Assembly (NCBI GenBank): GCA_012974295.1
Contig: JAAXQM010000019.1
Span: 1-5,347 of the forward strand
Source of the DNA: Dehalococcoidales bacterium
Lineage (GTDB): Bacteria; Chloroflexota; Dehalococcoidia; E44-bin15
Direction of reading: 5' to 3'
DNA: 5,347 nt
Positions within the stretch are counted from its first letter, which is position 1. The number at the start of each line of letters is the position of its first letter. The notes beneath the pieces are model-generated. The model saw only the letters and a list, made by a program, of their open reading frames with translations. It was not told the DNA's origin and did no database searches. Positions 1 through 5,080 of the stretch are shown here, in pieces. The position numbers and the translations under genes were made by a program.

Positions 1-35
1 GGATTACACAGCGAGCATATCGCTGCACTATTTAG

Positions 36-64
36 TTGACTCTATAACGTACCTACTGTATCAT
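36..64 (+). promoter_or_regulatory. Sigma-70-type promoter upstream of xth leader
   Basis: A -35 box TTGACT (36-41) is separated by exactly 17 nt from a -10 box TATCAT (59-64). Each box matches the consensus at five of six positions. Transcription would start near 71 and run rightward. The first gene reached is xth at 311, which implies a ~240-nt leader containing two stem-loops and a repeat copy. A separate small RNA is the alternative. The promoter is called from sequence match and spacing only. Confidence 0.5.
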
Positions 65-86
65 GATAAGCCTTTTCCCCTTACTT

Positions 87-154
87 GAACGTCGGCGTCA
101 CAGCGGCTCCCAGGACCGGCGTTCTTGCACCTCTGCTGCGTAGAGTGGTAGCAG
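87..154 (+). ncRNA. Candidate structured leader or small RNA: two tandem stem-loops
   Basis: Stem 1 pairs GAACGTCGG (87-95) with CCGGCGTTC (116-124): nine base pairs including one G-U, with a 20-nt loop. Stem 2 pairs CTGCTGC (133-139) with GTAGCAG (148-154): seven pairs including one G-U, with an 8-nt loop. Both lie directly downstream of the 36-64 promoter, with a start expected near 71. No T-run follows, so neither is an intrinsic terminator. A competing 12-bp helix (123-134 with 178-189) would break both stems. No known RNA family is recognised, and a leader of the xth transcript is as likely as a separate RNA. Confidence 0.3.
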
Positions 155-169
155 GATAGAATATGCACT

Positions 170-288
170 GCTGAAGAAGAGGTGCAGGATACTTCCTGCC
201 GGGGGTCTGGTGGTGTCCCCCAGCTTTAGAAGTACCCCAAGATTGGGGGACTTAGGGGGTTGATTGAGATTATTTCAGCAATCTCAAT
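170..288 (+). repeat. Dispersed repeat, copy 1 (MITE-like or structured RNA element)
   Basis: This ~119-bp segment recurs at 1183-1300 in the same orientation, at roughly 85-90% identity by eye with two 1-nt indels. It begins with GCTGAA and has the inverted copy TTCAGC at 274-279, so short inverted ends bound ~110 bp. Inside are a GGGGG/CCCCC inverted pair and a hairpin CCCCAA-GA-TTGGGG (235-248). The right end folds as ATTGAGATT (263-271), loop ATTTCAGC (272-279), AATCTCAAT (280-288), a perfect 9-bp stem. There is no coding capacity, so a non-autonomous mobile element or a conserved RNA structure are both possible. Confidence 0.8.
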
Positions 289-301
289 ATATTGGAACTA
301 C

Positions 302-307
302 GAGGGG
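302..307 (+). promoter_or_regulatory. Ribosome binding site of xth
   Basis: GAGGGG lies 3 nt before the ATG at 311. The frame is also open upstream to a TTG at 260, but that extension falls inside the repeat and adds residues not found in the ExoIII family. The site therefore fixes the start at 311. Confidence 0.65.
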
Positions 308-310
308 ACT

Positions 311-1084
311 ATGAGTATAAAAATCTTTTGCTGGAATGCAAATGGTATAAGAGCGGTACACAAGAAAGGTTTTCTGGAGTGGTTGTACAAAGAATCCCCG
401 CACATCCTCTGTATTGAAGAAACCAAAGCAAATCCCGAGCAGCTCGGCAATGACCTTAGAGAGCCCGAAGGCTACCTGGTGTATTGGAACTGGGCTGAAA
501 AAAAGGGTTACAGCGGAGTAGCCACCTTCTCCCAAAAAGAACCTCTACGAATCAAATATGGATTTGGAGTAAACAGATTTGATAGCGAGGGAAGGGTTAT
601 CATTACCGAATACGCCGACTTCAGCCTCTTCAATGTCTATTTTCCCAATGGAAAGGCGAGCAAGGAACGTCTGGATTACAAGATGGATTTCTATGAGGCA
701 TTCCTCGATTTTATCCGCCCTATGATCAGGGAAAATAAAAGGTTGGTAGTGTGTGGTGATTTCAATACCGCTCACCACGAGATAGATCTGGCGCGGCCCA
801 AAGAGAATGAGAAGGTTTCAGGGTTTCTGCCTATAGAGAGGGCATGGATGGACAAGTTCGTGGAGCATGGATTTATAGATACATTCCGTTATTACAATAA
901 AGAGGCCGGTCAATACACCTGGTGGGATCAAAAAACGAGGGCGAGAGAACGGAACGTGGGCTGGAGAATTGATTATGTTTTCGTAAGTGCCAACCTGCTG
1001 GGCTCATTATCAAGGGCGTTTATCCTGCCCGAGGTTATGGGCTCGGATCACTGCCCGGTAGGTATCGAGCTAGATTTGGGTTAG
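311..1084 (+). CDS. xth: Exodeoxyribonuclease III (AP endonuclease family)
   Basis: A 257-aa protein of the ExoIII/APE1 endonuclease-exonuclease-phosphatase fold, close to the family's usual 250-270 residues. It should cleave abasic sites in DNA and remove nucleotides from 3' ends during cytoplasmic base excision repair. Family motifs appear in order: WNANGIR near residue 8, the metal-binding glutamate in CIEETK (E37), KKGYSGVAT at 64-72, YFPNG with catalytic Y110, GDFNTAHHEIDL with D150 and N152, WRIDY with D221, and the terminal GSDHCPV with the D246/H247 pair. All catalytic residues are present, so the enzyme looks intact. The start is the ATG preceded by GAGGGG. The gene is alone on the plus strand and convergent with the SCP2-like gene. 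Related repeat copies sit on both sides. Biochemical type (ExoIII versus ExoA-like) cannot be separated here. Confidence 0.95.
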   Translation: MSIKIFCWNANGIRAVHKKGFLEWLYKESPHILCIEETKANPEQLGNDLREPEGYLVYWNWAEKKGYSGVATFSQKEPLRIKYGFGVNRFDSEGRVIITEYADFSLFNVYFPNGKASKERLDYKMDFYEAFLDFIRPMIRENKRLVVCGDFNTAHHEIDLARPKENEKVSGFLPIERAWMDKFVEHGFIDTFRYYNKEAGQYTWWDQKTRARERNVGWRIDYVFVSANLLGSLSRAFILPEVMGSDHCPVGIELDLG

Positions 1085-1376
1085 CATGACTCGGTGGATC
1101 TGGTGTTGTATCTCCTATGCGCCGCCAGGCAAGTTACTGTTCAGCTCACTCGAAATTATTAAGTGCTTGTTTAGAGTTATTTGCTGAAAAAGAGGTGCAG
1201 GACACTTGTTGCCGGGGGTCTGGGGGGTGTCCCCTAGATTTAAAAAGTCTCCCAAGATTGGGGGATATAGGGGGTTGATTGAGACTATTTCAGCAGTCTC
1301 TACGTATGCGCACACGCGGATAACTGCTATTTCGCTGAGCACTACCCCCATTAAGTTCTCATCGGGGAAATTGAAA
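1085..1376. other. Convergent intergenic region between xth and the SCP2-like gene
   Basis: Apart from the second repeat copy (1183-1300), I see no gene here. Short open frames on both strands run through the repeat and have no ribosome site or family resemblance. No hairpin followed by a T-run is found for either converging gene, so the repeat's own hairpins may be the only strong structures present to end transcription. That last point is inference. Confidence 0.6.
1183..1300 (+). repeat. Dispersed repeat, copy 2
   Basis: This is the second copy of the element at 170-288, in the same orientation. It starts with GCTGAA (1183-1188), carries the inverted TTCAGC at 1289-1294, and keeps a central hairpin TCTCCCAA-GA-TTGGGGGA (1248-1265, one G-T pair). 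The terminal hairpin is GAGACT (1281-1286), loop ATTTCAGC (1287-1294), AGTCTC (1295-1300). Compared with copy 1, the stem changes from GAGATT/AATCTC to GAGACT/AGTCTC: both sides of one pair changed while the 8-nt loop stayed identical. It lies downstream of xth. Confidence 0.8.
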
Positions 1377-1796
1377 TCAATACTCCAAAGGCAGTGTGTT
1401 CATAAACTGCAGAAATGCAATGAACCCCTCGATCTGGGTCATTAATGTAGGTAAATCCCCATCAATCTTAACCTTCCCCAGCGATGCCACCATGCTTATC
1501 CTCTCCTGCACCAGGTCGAGAAGCGTTTCATAAGGACAAAGGACTCGTGAATCAAACTTGGTTTTATCGAATGGTGCGGTCCTCAGTTCACTGGGGGCGG
1601 ACTGAATCTCCATTTCTATGCTAATAAGCTTCCCATCAGTAACAATAACCGTATATTGCCTATCTTCATTTCCTGGACAGTCAGTGCCCACCATAAGAAG
1701 CCTGATAGTCAGCTCTTTAAGCTTCTCCGGTAGCTCCGGATCTTCCTCCGCTCGCTTCATCATTTCATCGAGCATTTCATTTGATAGAAATTTCAT
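1377..1796 (-). CDS. Small SCP2-like (sterol carrier protein 2 fold) protein
   Basis: A 139-aa soluble protein with no signal peptide or membrane helix. After an acidic helical N-terminus (residues ~1-30), the region from ~30 to 135 resembles an SCP2 domain: a DGKLISIE strand-turn, a charged 'PFDKTKFDSRV' stretch, a helix with YETLLDLVQERIS, then LGKVKIDGDLPTLM before the C-terminal helix. SCP2-fold proteins bind lipid or acyl-CoA-like hydrophobic ligands; the ligand here is unknown. Two ATGs are adjacent (1799 and 1796). AGGAGG at 1807-1802 sits 5 nt from the second and only 2 nt from the first, so 1796 is preferred. No clear promoter was found upstream. The family call rests on pattern resemblance by eye. 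Confidence 0.6.
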   Translation of the reverse strand: MKFLSNEMLDEMMKRAEEDPELPEKLKELTIRLLMVGTDCPGNEDRQYTVIVTDGKLISIEMEIQSAPSELRTAPFDKTKFDSRVLCPYETLLDLVQERISMVASLGKVKIDGDLPTLMTQIEGFIAFLQFMNTLPLEY

Positions 1797-1801
1797 CATT
1801 C

Positions 1802-1807
1802 CCTCCT
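1802..1807 (-). promoter_or_regulatory. Shine-Dalgarno site of the SCP2-like gene
   Basis: On the minus strand this reads AGGAGG within AAAAGGAGGGA, a near-perfect anti-16S match. Its 5-nt distance favours the second of the two tandem ATG codons as the start. Confidence 0.7.
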
Positions 1808-2016
1808 TTTATGGTTGAAGCAACCTAACTCACTGCAAGTATCAGGAAGTAGGGACCGAGTGTTACCCATACTTTCCGAAATTCGTATGTCTTGAGATCA
1901 TTGGATACCGATAGACAGTGTTCGGTGAGCCTTGAACTTAGCGCCCTTAATCGATCCTGCTGCCAGAGGATAAACAGCTCGCTACTTCAATGTAGGTTTA
2001 TTTGAGCAAAGATGGC
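1808..2016. other. Intergenic stretch with no recognised feature
   Basis: These ~210 nt lie between the stop of the Gre-like gene and the start of the SCP2-like gene. I find no open frame of useful length, no convincing -35/-10 pair for the SCP2-like gene and no U-tailed terminator. Small inverted repeats are present (GGTTG-AAG-CAACC at 1813-1825; TTGAGC/GCTCAA at 2002-2020 overlapping the Gre stop codon), but neither has a supporting context. Confidence 0.5.
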
Positions 2017-2811
2017 TCAATTCTCTATCTTCACGATGCAATAGAGTAGCATACCCGCTGGAGCAGTAACCTCGATCGTGTCACCCTGCCTGCGTCTGAG
2101 TAGCGCCTTGCCTGTAGGTGAGGCGACGGAGAGTTTGCCTCTGGAGGGGTTGGCCTCGCCAATGTTAACCAGAGTATAGCGTAGCTCTTCATTGGATGAG
2201 AGGTCTTGAAGAGTAACCGTGCAGCCCAGTGTCACTTTTGTGCTATCCCCCTTCTTAGTAGTGACCACCGCCGATTTCAGGATCGCCTCCAGCTGTCTGA
2301 TGCGGCCCTCAACCATTCCTTGATGATCCCTGGCTGCATCAAGGGGGGCGTTTTCAGAGAAGTCCTTATCGGCTGCAGCCTTTCGGATATCCTCGGCAAT
2401 CTTAGGGCGTTGCGCCTGCAGGGTGGAAAGCTCCGCTGTCAACTCCTCGTAACCCTCTAGTGTTAGGGTATTCGACTCATCATGCTCGCTACCGGTAGGA
2501 CCTTGCTTGAGAGAGTCCTTCTTAACGCGAAGATGGACCGCAAGGTTATTCTTGGTGAGACCTTCCTTCTTTGCATAAGACAGAAAAGCTCTCACCGGAG
2601 CCAGCTTTTTATCAGCATTGGCGGAGGATCCCTCTATTAGCTCAGAGTAACTTGTCACTTCACTGGCGGCCAGCTCACTCAAGGAGCGCTCACTGCCATA
2701 CCAGCGAACAAACTTATTCAGCTCTTGCTGGCATTCCTTCCTCTCTTGAGGAGGTAAGCTGGCAAGGAAATGCGTCGCTGCCTGTGCCAGGGTTTTTTCT
2801 TCATTTACCAT
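2017..2811 (-). CDS. GreA/GreB-type transcript cleavage factor with an N-terminal recombinase SAM-like domain
   Basis: A 264-aa protein (numbered here from the TTG at 2820, adding three residues). Residues ~115-267 form a complete Gre factor: a coiled-coil hairpin opening LTLEGYEELTAEL, the tip motif DKDFSENAP with acidic D153 and E156, QGMVEGRIRQLEAIL, then an FKBP-like C-terminal domain containing SPTGKALL and GDTIEVTAPAG. Gre factors insert the coiled coil into RNA polymerase and stimulate cleavage of backtracked RNA. The tip acids that hold Mg2+ are kept, so activity is expected. Residues ~8-100 instead resemble the SAM-like core-binding domain of tyrosine recombinases (helices around LAQAATHFL, FVRWYGSERSLSELAASEV, PVRAFLSYAKKEGL). 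No recombinase catalytic domain is present. The usual family length is ~158 aa. A strong promoter lies just upstream; no clear Shine-Dalgarno site precedes either start. The Gre call is firm, the N-terminal domain fairly so. Confidence 0.85.
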   Translation of the reverse strand: MVNEEKTLAQAATHFLASLPPQERKECQQELNKFVRWYGSERSLSELAASEVTSYSELIEGSSANADKKLAPVRAFLSYAKKEGLTKNNLAVHLRVKKDSLKQGPTGSEHDESNTLTLEGYEELTAELSTLQAQRPKIAEDIRKAAADKDFSENAPLDAARDHQGMVEGRIRQLEAILKSAVVTTKKGDSTKVTLGCTVTLQDLSSNEELRYTLVNIGEANPSRGKLSVASPTGKALLRRRQGDTIEVTAPAGMLLYCIVKIEN

Positions 2812-2847
2812 ACTATTCAAGAGCTTTGTTTTTTTCTTCCGATAACG

Positions 2848-2876
2848 ATTTTAGAGTTTTGGGTTTCCTATGTCAA
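2848..2876 (-). promoter_or_regulatory. Near-perfect sigma-70-type promoter of the Gre-like gene
   Basis: Read on the minus strand, TTGACA (2876-2871) is followed after exactly 17 nt by TAAAAT (2853-2848). The -35 box matches the consensus fully and the -10 box matches five of six. Initiation is expected near 2841, giving a leader of only ~20-30 nt before the TTG at 2820 or ATG at 2811. The Gre-like gene is thus likely transcribed separately from the redox cluster on the same strand. Confidence 0.75.
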
Positions 2877-2925
2877 TGACTATCACCTTTTTCGAACGTG
2901 AAACTGTTCTTAATTATTTTTTATG

Positions 2926-3291
2926 CTACTTGTCGTTACTGCCGACCTGCTTATCATGGTGGTAACAGGCCTTGAGCAGGTTGAGTATACTCTGCCCCCT
3001 GAAGTCAGTGGCGCAGCACTCCTCTTTAAAGTGGCCACATACGGTGCAGGTGACACTGTACTTGTCAACCTCGCTGATGTTTTCGAAGAGGTTGCACTCC
3101 ATGGCGCTTCTGTCATACCAATCCTCGAGGAACTCCTCAAGTACTACTCGATGGGCACGGAAGCTTCTGGACCAATGGACACCGTTAAATCCCCCTGCCC
3201 CATGCCATCCGCCGTGAGGCTGCGACGGGAATAAACCGTATGTATCACTTTTCCTGGGGCCGTAGCGAAAAAGTGAACTCACATATACCAT
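2926..3291 (-). CDS. Cys-rich hypothetical protein, last gene of the redox cluster
   Basis: A protein of up to 121 aa that I do not recognise. The C-terminal half is most protein-like. It has an amphipathic helix (VVLEEFLEDWYD, ~49-60), then Cys residues at 66, 82, 85, 92, 93 and 109, including CTVCGH and an ECC pair, with H111-H112 near the end. These could bind a metal or Fe-S cluster. The N-terminal part is Gly/His-rich (HGGWHGAGGFNG) and partly overlaps the preceding gene. Codon choice along 2926-3220 looks like the neighbouring genes, whereas overlapping frames on either strand lack motifs. The start is unsure: ATG 3291 has AAGG directly against it, while GTG 3282 has AAGGATGG at better spacing. 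Either choice overlaps the upstream gene by 38-47 nt, so a frameshift or sequence error there is also possible. Confidence 0.6.
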   Translation of the reverse strand: MVYVSSLFRYGPRKSDTYGLFPSQPHGGWHGAGGFNGVHWSRSFRAHRVVLEEFLEDWYDRSAMECNLFENISEVDKYSVTCTVCGHFKEECCATDFRGQSILNLLKACYHHDKQVGSNDK

Positions 3292-3838
3292 CCTTGGTTA
3301 CGGTTTTGCTCATCTCCATATTTAGCTTATCGCCGGTCCTGGCAGCAGCGACCTCGAAGCTGGCAAGGCACATTGCTTTGCAGGGAAGGGCTAGCCCGGC
3401 CTCTGCTATCACTTTATTCAGGGTGCAGCTAGATACCTGGAGCACCAGCTCCATAGTGGTCGCTTTGGTAATATTCCACCTGTCGGTTGGTCGCGAGGCA
3501 AGAATGGCGAGCTCCACATAACGCTCGAAGCGGTGGGGGAAGGAGATCCCCGTTTGCTCGGCCACTCTCTCCACCATCTCACCGGTGCGATCGATAAACT
3601 TGCTATCGGCAAGCTCGATAGTAAGCTTCATCAGCTCCTTGCCGAAGGCCTCCAGCTCTTCTATAGCAGCGTTTTCATTCTTATCCTTCACGCTTTCCAC
3701 CAGTGCCCCAATAGAGCACTTCTCGATGACCTCATCGACCAGCCCCCGATCAGCATCGAAGGGCAGCATCTTGCCCGGCTCCTCCAGGGTCATCAGTTTC
3801 TCTTTTATAGGCTTGCCGTACTTCCAACCCATAGTCAT
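3245..3838 (-). CDS. Conserved Cys-containing protein, possibly ATC-hydrolase-like
   Basis: A 197-aa soluble protein. The N-terminal half is helical and acidic (IEELEAFGKELMKLTIELADSK at ~59-80, written as one helix). The C-terminal half carries C138, then PCKAMC (C153, C157), and ends with a GICEFTF strand (C186). The spaced cysteines and closing C-x-F strand resemble the L-2-amino-thiazoline-4-carboxylic acid hydrolase-like family (DUF6125 type), but this is a tentative match by eye. The start ATG overlaps the ferredoxin stop as ATGA, and GGAGG (3852-3848) lies 9 nt upstream, so translation is probably coupled. Its place after two ferredoxin-type genes suggests a redox partner or a cysteine/metal-dependent enzyme. 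The function is not established. Confidence 0.75.
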   Translation of the reverse strand: MTMGWKYGKPIKEKLMTLEEPGKMLPFDADRGLVDEVIEKCSIGALVESVKDKNENAAIEELEAFGKELMKLTIELADSKFIDRTGEMVERVAEQTGISFPHRFERYVELAILASRPTDRWNITKATTMELVLQVSSCTLNKVIAEAGLALPCKAMCLASFEVAAARTGDKLNMEMSKTVTKDGICEFTFSLRPQEK

Positions 3839-4089
3839 CTCGCATCACCTCCGCCAAAGCTCACTTGTATGGCACTTTGTGGGCATCCATCGACACAGTC
3901 CATGCAGCCGCTACATTTGTCGAAGCGTACCGGCCTTACTATGAAGTGGCTGGTGTCTGTCTCACGGAACTTCTGTGCCCCTACATCGGTGCCAAGCCCG
4001 AGAACATGTGTAGGACAAATAATCAGGCACCTGCGGCAGGAGAGGGGGTCTTCACATTTTTCATCGTCTACAATAATTGTGGGTAACAT
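3835..4089 (-). CDS. Dicluster 2[4Fe-4S] ferredoxin
   Basis: An 84-aa cytoplasmic electron carrier. The first cluster motif is C12-x5-C18-x2-C21-x3-C25-P, with a longer than usual first gap. The second is the standard C59-x2-C62-x2-C65-x3-C69-P. In such folds the fourth Cys of each motif usually completes the other cluster. The 33-residue spacer between motifs is longer than in a minimal clostridial ferredoxin. The frame is open further upstream to 4296, but that extension is low-complexity and antisense-like. AAGGGG at 4100-4095, 5 nt before the ATG at 4089, sets the start. The gene begins 22 nt after the upstream Fe-S gene and overlaps the next gene by 4 nt, so it is an operon member and the likely electron donor or acceptor for its neighbours. 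Confidence 0.88.
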   Translation of the reverse strand: MLPTIIVDDEKCEDPLSCRRCLIICPTHVLGLGTDVGAQKFRETDTSHFIVRPVRFDKCSGCMDCVDGCPQSAIQVSFGGGDAR

Positions 4090-4094
4090 TATTT

Positions 4095-4100
4095 CCCCTT
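4095..4100 (-). promoter_or_regulatory. Shine-Dalgarno site fixing the ferredoxin start
   Basis: The minus strand reads AAGGGG, 5 nt before ATG 4089. It supports the short 84-aa product over the 153-aa open frame starting inside the upstream gene. Confidence 0.65.
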
Positions 4101-4111
4101 TCTGTTCGTAC

Positions 4112-4948
4112 TTACCAAACATTTGCCAAGGCAGGAAGGCTGGCCCGCTCCACCATAGTAATCGCCTCCTGGTCGCACTCGGTTGCGCAAAGCCCGCAGC
4201 CAAAACACTGGAACTGGTCGATATACGCCTTATTCCTGGAGGGGTTGAAGCTGAGCGCCCTGAACTGGCAGCGGTGTATACAGGAGGCGCAGCCATTGCA
4301 TAGCTCAGGATCGATCTTAGCTACGTAGTGACCTTTCCACAGGATCTTGATTTCGAGATCTACCACTGTTCGGATGGCGGCGCAATCCGGGTAGTCGCAG
4401 TTACATAAACCACCCAGATAGGGGGTGCCAAAGGTATAGATAGAGTGTACCAGGCCCCTCTTGTTCAGCTTGGATAGAACCTCCTTCGCCTCGTCGGGGG
4501 TGAGGAAGTGAACCCCGCCTCGATAGGTGTCGGGCCAGCGCTCCCATTTGTACATCCCGGGCCCCATGCCCATACAGGTGAAGTTCTCCTCATCGGGAAG
4601 GCCCTCCATGGAGCGGCGACAGGCACAGGATATCAGGGAAATGGGATACATGATGTCGGTAATCTTGTGCGCCTCCTCCAGGGTGAGCACCTGACCGAAG
4701 TGAGTAAGCCACATAGCGCCCTCGGTCTGCTGTTTGATCCTCTCCACCTCCGCAATGTCCCCTCTATCCCTGGCTTCGATGAAATCGCGGCCTACGAAGG
4801 CCATTCCACCGGCAGCCTGGGGGTTGGCCTCCGCTCCTGATGCCACGGCCTCCTCTTTTCTGATTTTATAAAGCCTTCTCGCATAGTTAGCCGGGTTAAA
4901 GTACCACCTCTCATAACCGTCGCCATATTTCTCACACCAATCACACAT
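4112..4948 (-). CDS. Ferredoxin-domain Fe-S protein with additional Cys motifs, first gene of the redox cluster
   Basis: A 278-aa soluble protein. The C-terminal ~70 residues are a ferredoxin domain with two [4Fe-4S] motifs: C217-x2-C220-x2-C223-x3-C227 and C248-x2-C251-x2-C254-x3-C258. The proline that normally follows the last Cys is missing in both. Ahead of it are further Cys groups: an N-terminal CDWC (2-5) followed by an aromatic-rich NPANYARRLY stretch, CAC at 108-110 with C125, and CNC at 182-184 with C189. These could hold another cluster or metal. The middle region (~85-175) contains TLEEAHKITD and TPDEAKEVLSKL, helix-forming segments I associate with anaerobe Fe-S oxidoreductase proteins. 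The ATG has GGAGG 10 nt upstream (4963-4959). The role is electron transfer, with unknown partners beyond the adjacent ferredoxin. Confidence 0.82.
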   Translation of the reverse strand: MCDWCEKYGDGYERWYFNPANYARRLYKIRKEEAVASGAEANPQAAGGMAFVGRDFIEARDRGDIAEVERIKQQTEGAMWLTHFGQVLTLEEAHKITDIMYPISLISCACRRSMEGLPDEENFTCMGMGPGMYKWERWPDTYRGGVHFLTPDEAKEVLSKLNKRGLVHSIYTFGTPYLGGLCNCDYPDCAAIRTVVDLEIKILWKGHYVAKIDPELCNGCASCIHRCQFRALSFNPSRNKAYIDQFQCFGCGLCATECDQEAITMVERASLPALANVW

Positions 4949-4990
4949 AACTTACCTACCTCCGTTAAAAAGCGTTCCCGTCACTTGCTC

Positions 4991-5021
4991 ATCTTAGCAT
5001 ATAACTCGGAATATATAGCAT
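4991..5021 (-). promoter_or_regulatory. Candidate extended -10 promoter for the redox cluster
   Basis: On the minus strand, TGC-TAAGAT (4999-4991) gives an extended -10 element, with the -10 hexamer matching four of six positions. The -35 region is poor (around TGCTAT). Initiation near 4984 would leave a ~36-nt leader with GGAGG before ATG 4948. The weak -35 suggests either an activator or that the cluster is read through from the DUF3786 gene. Confidence 0.35.
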
Positions 5022-5080
5022 TACATTATGTGGGGCGAACCACTGCTAGGGGTGTGATGCTGTCTTTCGCATTACAAGAA

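Larger units (their letters stand above)
1..310. other. Intergenic region upstream of xth
   Basis: No complete gene is visible here. The first plus frame is open from the window edge to a TGA at 37-39, so positions 1-39 could be the tail of a gene entering from the left, but twelve codons are too few to judge. A 6-bp hairpin (CAGCGA at 9-14, TCGCTG at 20-25) lies in that piece and has no T-run after it. The rest contains a promoter (36-64), two stem-loops (87-124 and 133-154) and the first copy of a dispersed repeat (170-288). Confidence 0.6.

Noticed and set aside
9..25. CAGCGA/TCGCTG hairpin as terminator of a gene from the left
   Set aside because: No T-run follows, and the identity of any upstream gene cannot be seen.
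260..310. N-terminal extension of xth from a TTG at 260
   Set aside because: It would translate the right-end hairpin of the repeat, and the family begins at the ATG at 311, which has its own GAGGGG.
1206..1445. Open frames on both strands across repeat copy 2
   Set aside because: They run through the non-coding repeat and the 3' end of the SCP2-like gene, with no ribosome site or protein-family resemblance.
2002..2020. TTGAGC/GCTCAA hairpin over the Gre stop codon as a terminator
   Set aside because: The 6-bp stem is weak and on the minus strand is followed by AAATAAACC rather than a T-run.
2923..3234. A 103-aa plus-strand open frame and a 76-aa minus-strand frame over the Cys-rich gene
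   Set aside because: Neither has a ribosome site or motif. The chosen minus frame has the ordered Cys pattern and codon use like its neighbours.
3533..4303. A 256-aa open frame on the plus strand
   Set aside because: It lies antisense to three minus-strand genes that have Fe-S motifs, good ribosome sites and tight spacing. Its own translation is low-complexity with no recognisable domain.
4508..4840. A 110-aa plus-strand open frame
   Set aside because: It is the antisense shadow of the 278-aa Fe-S protein gene.
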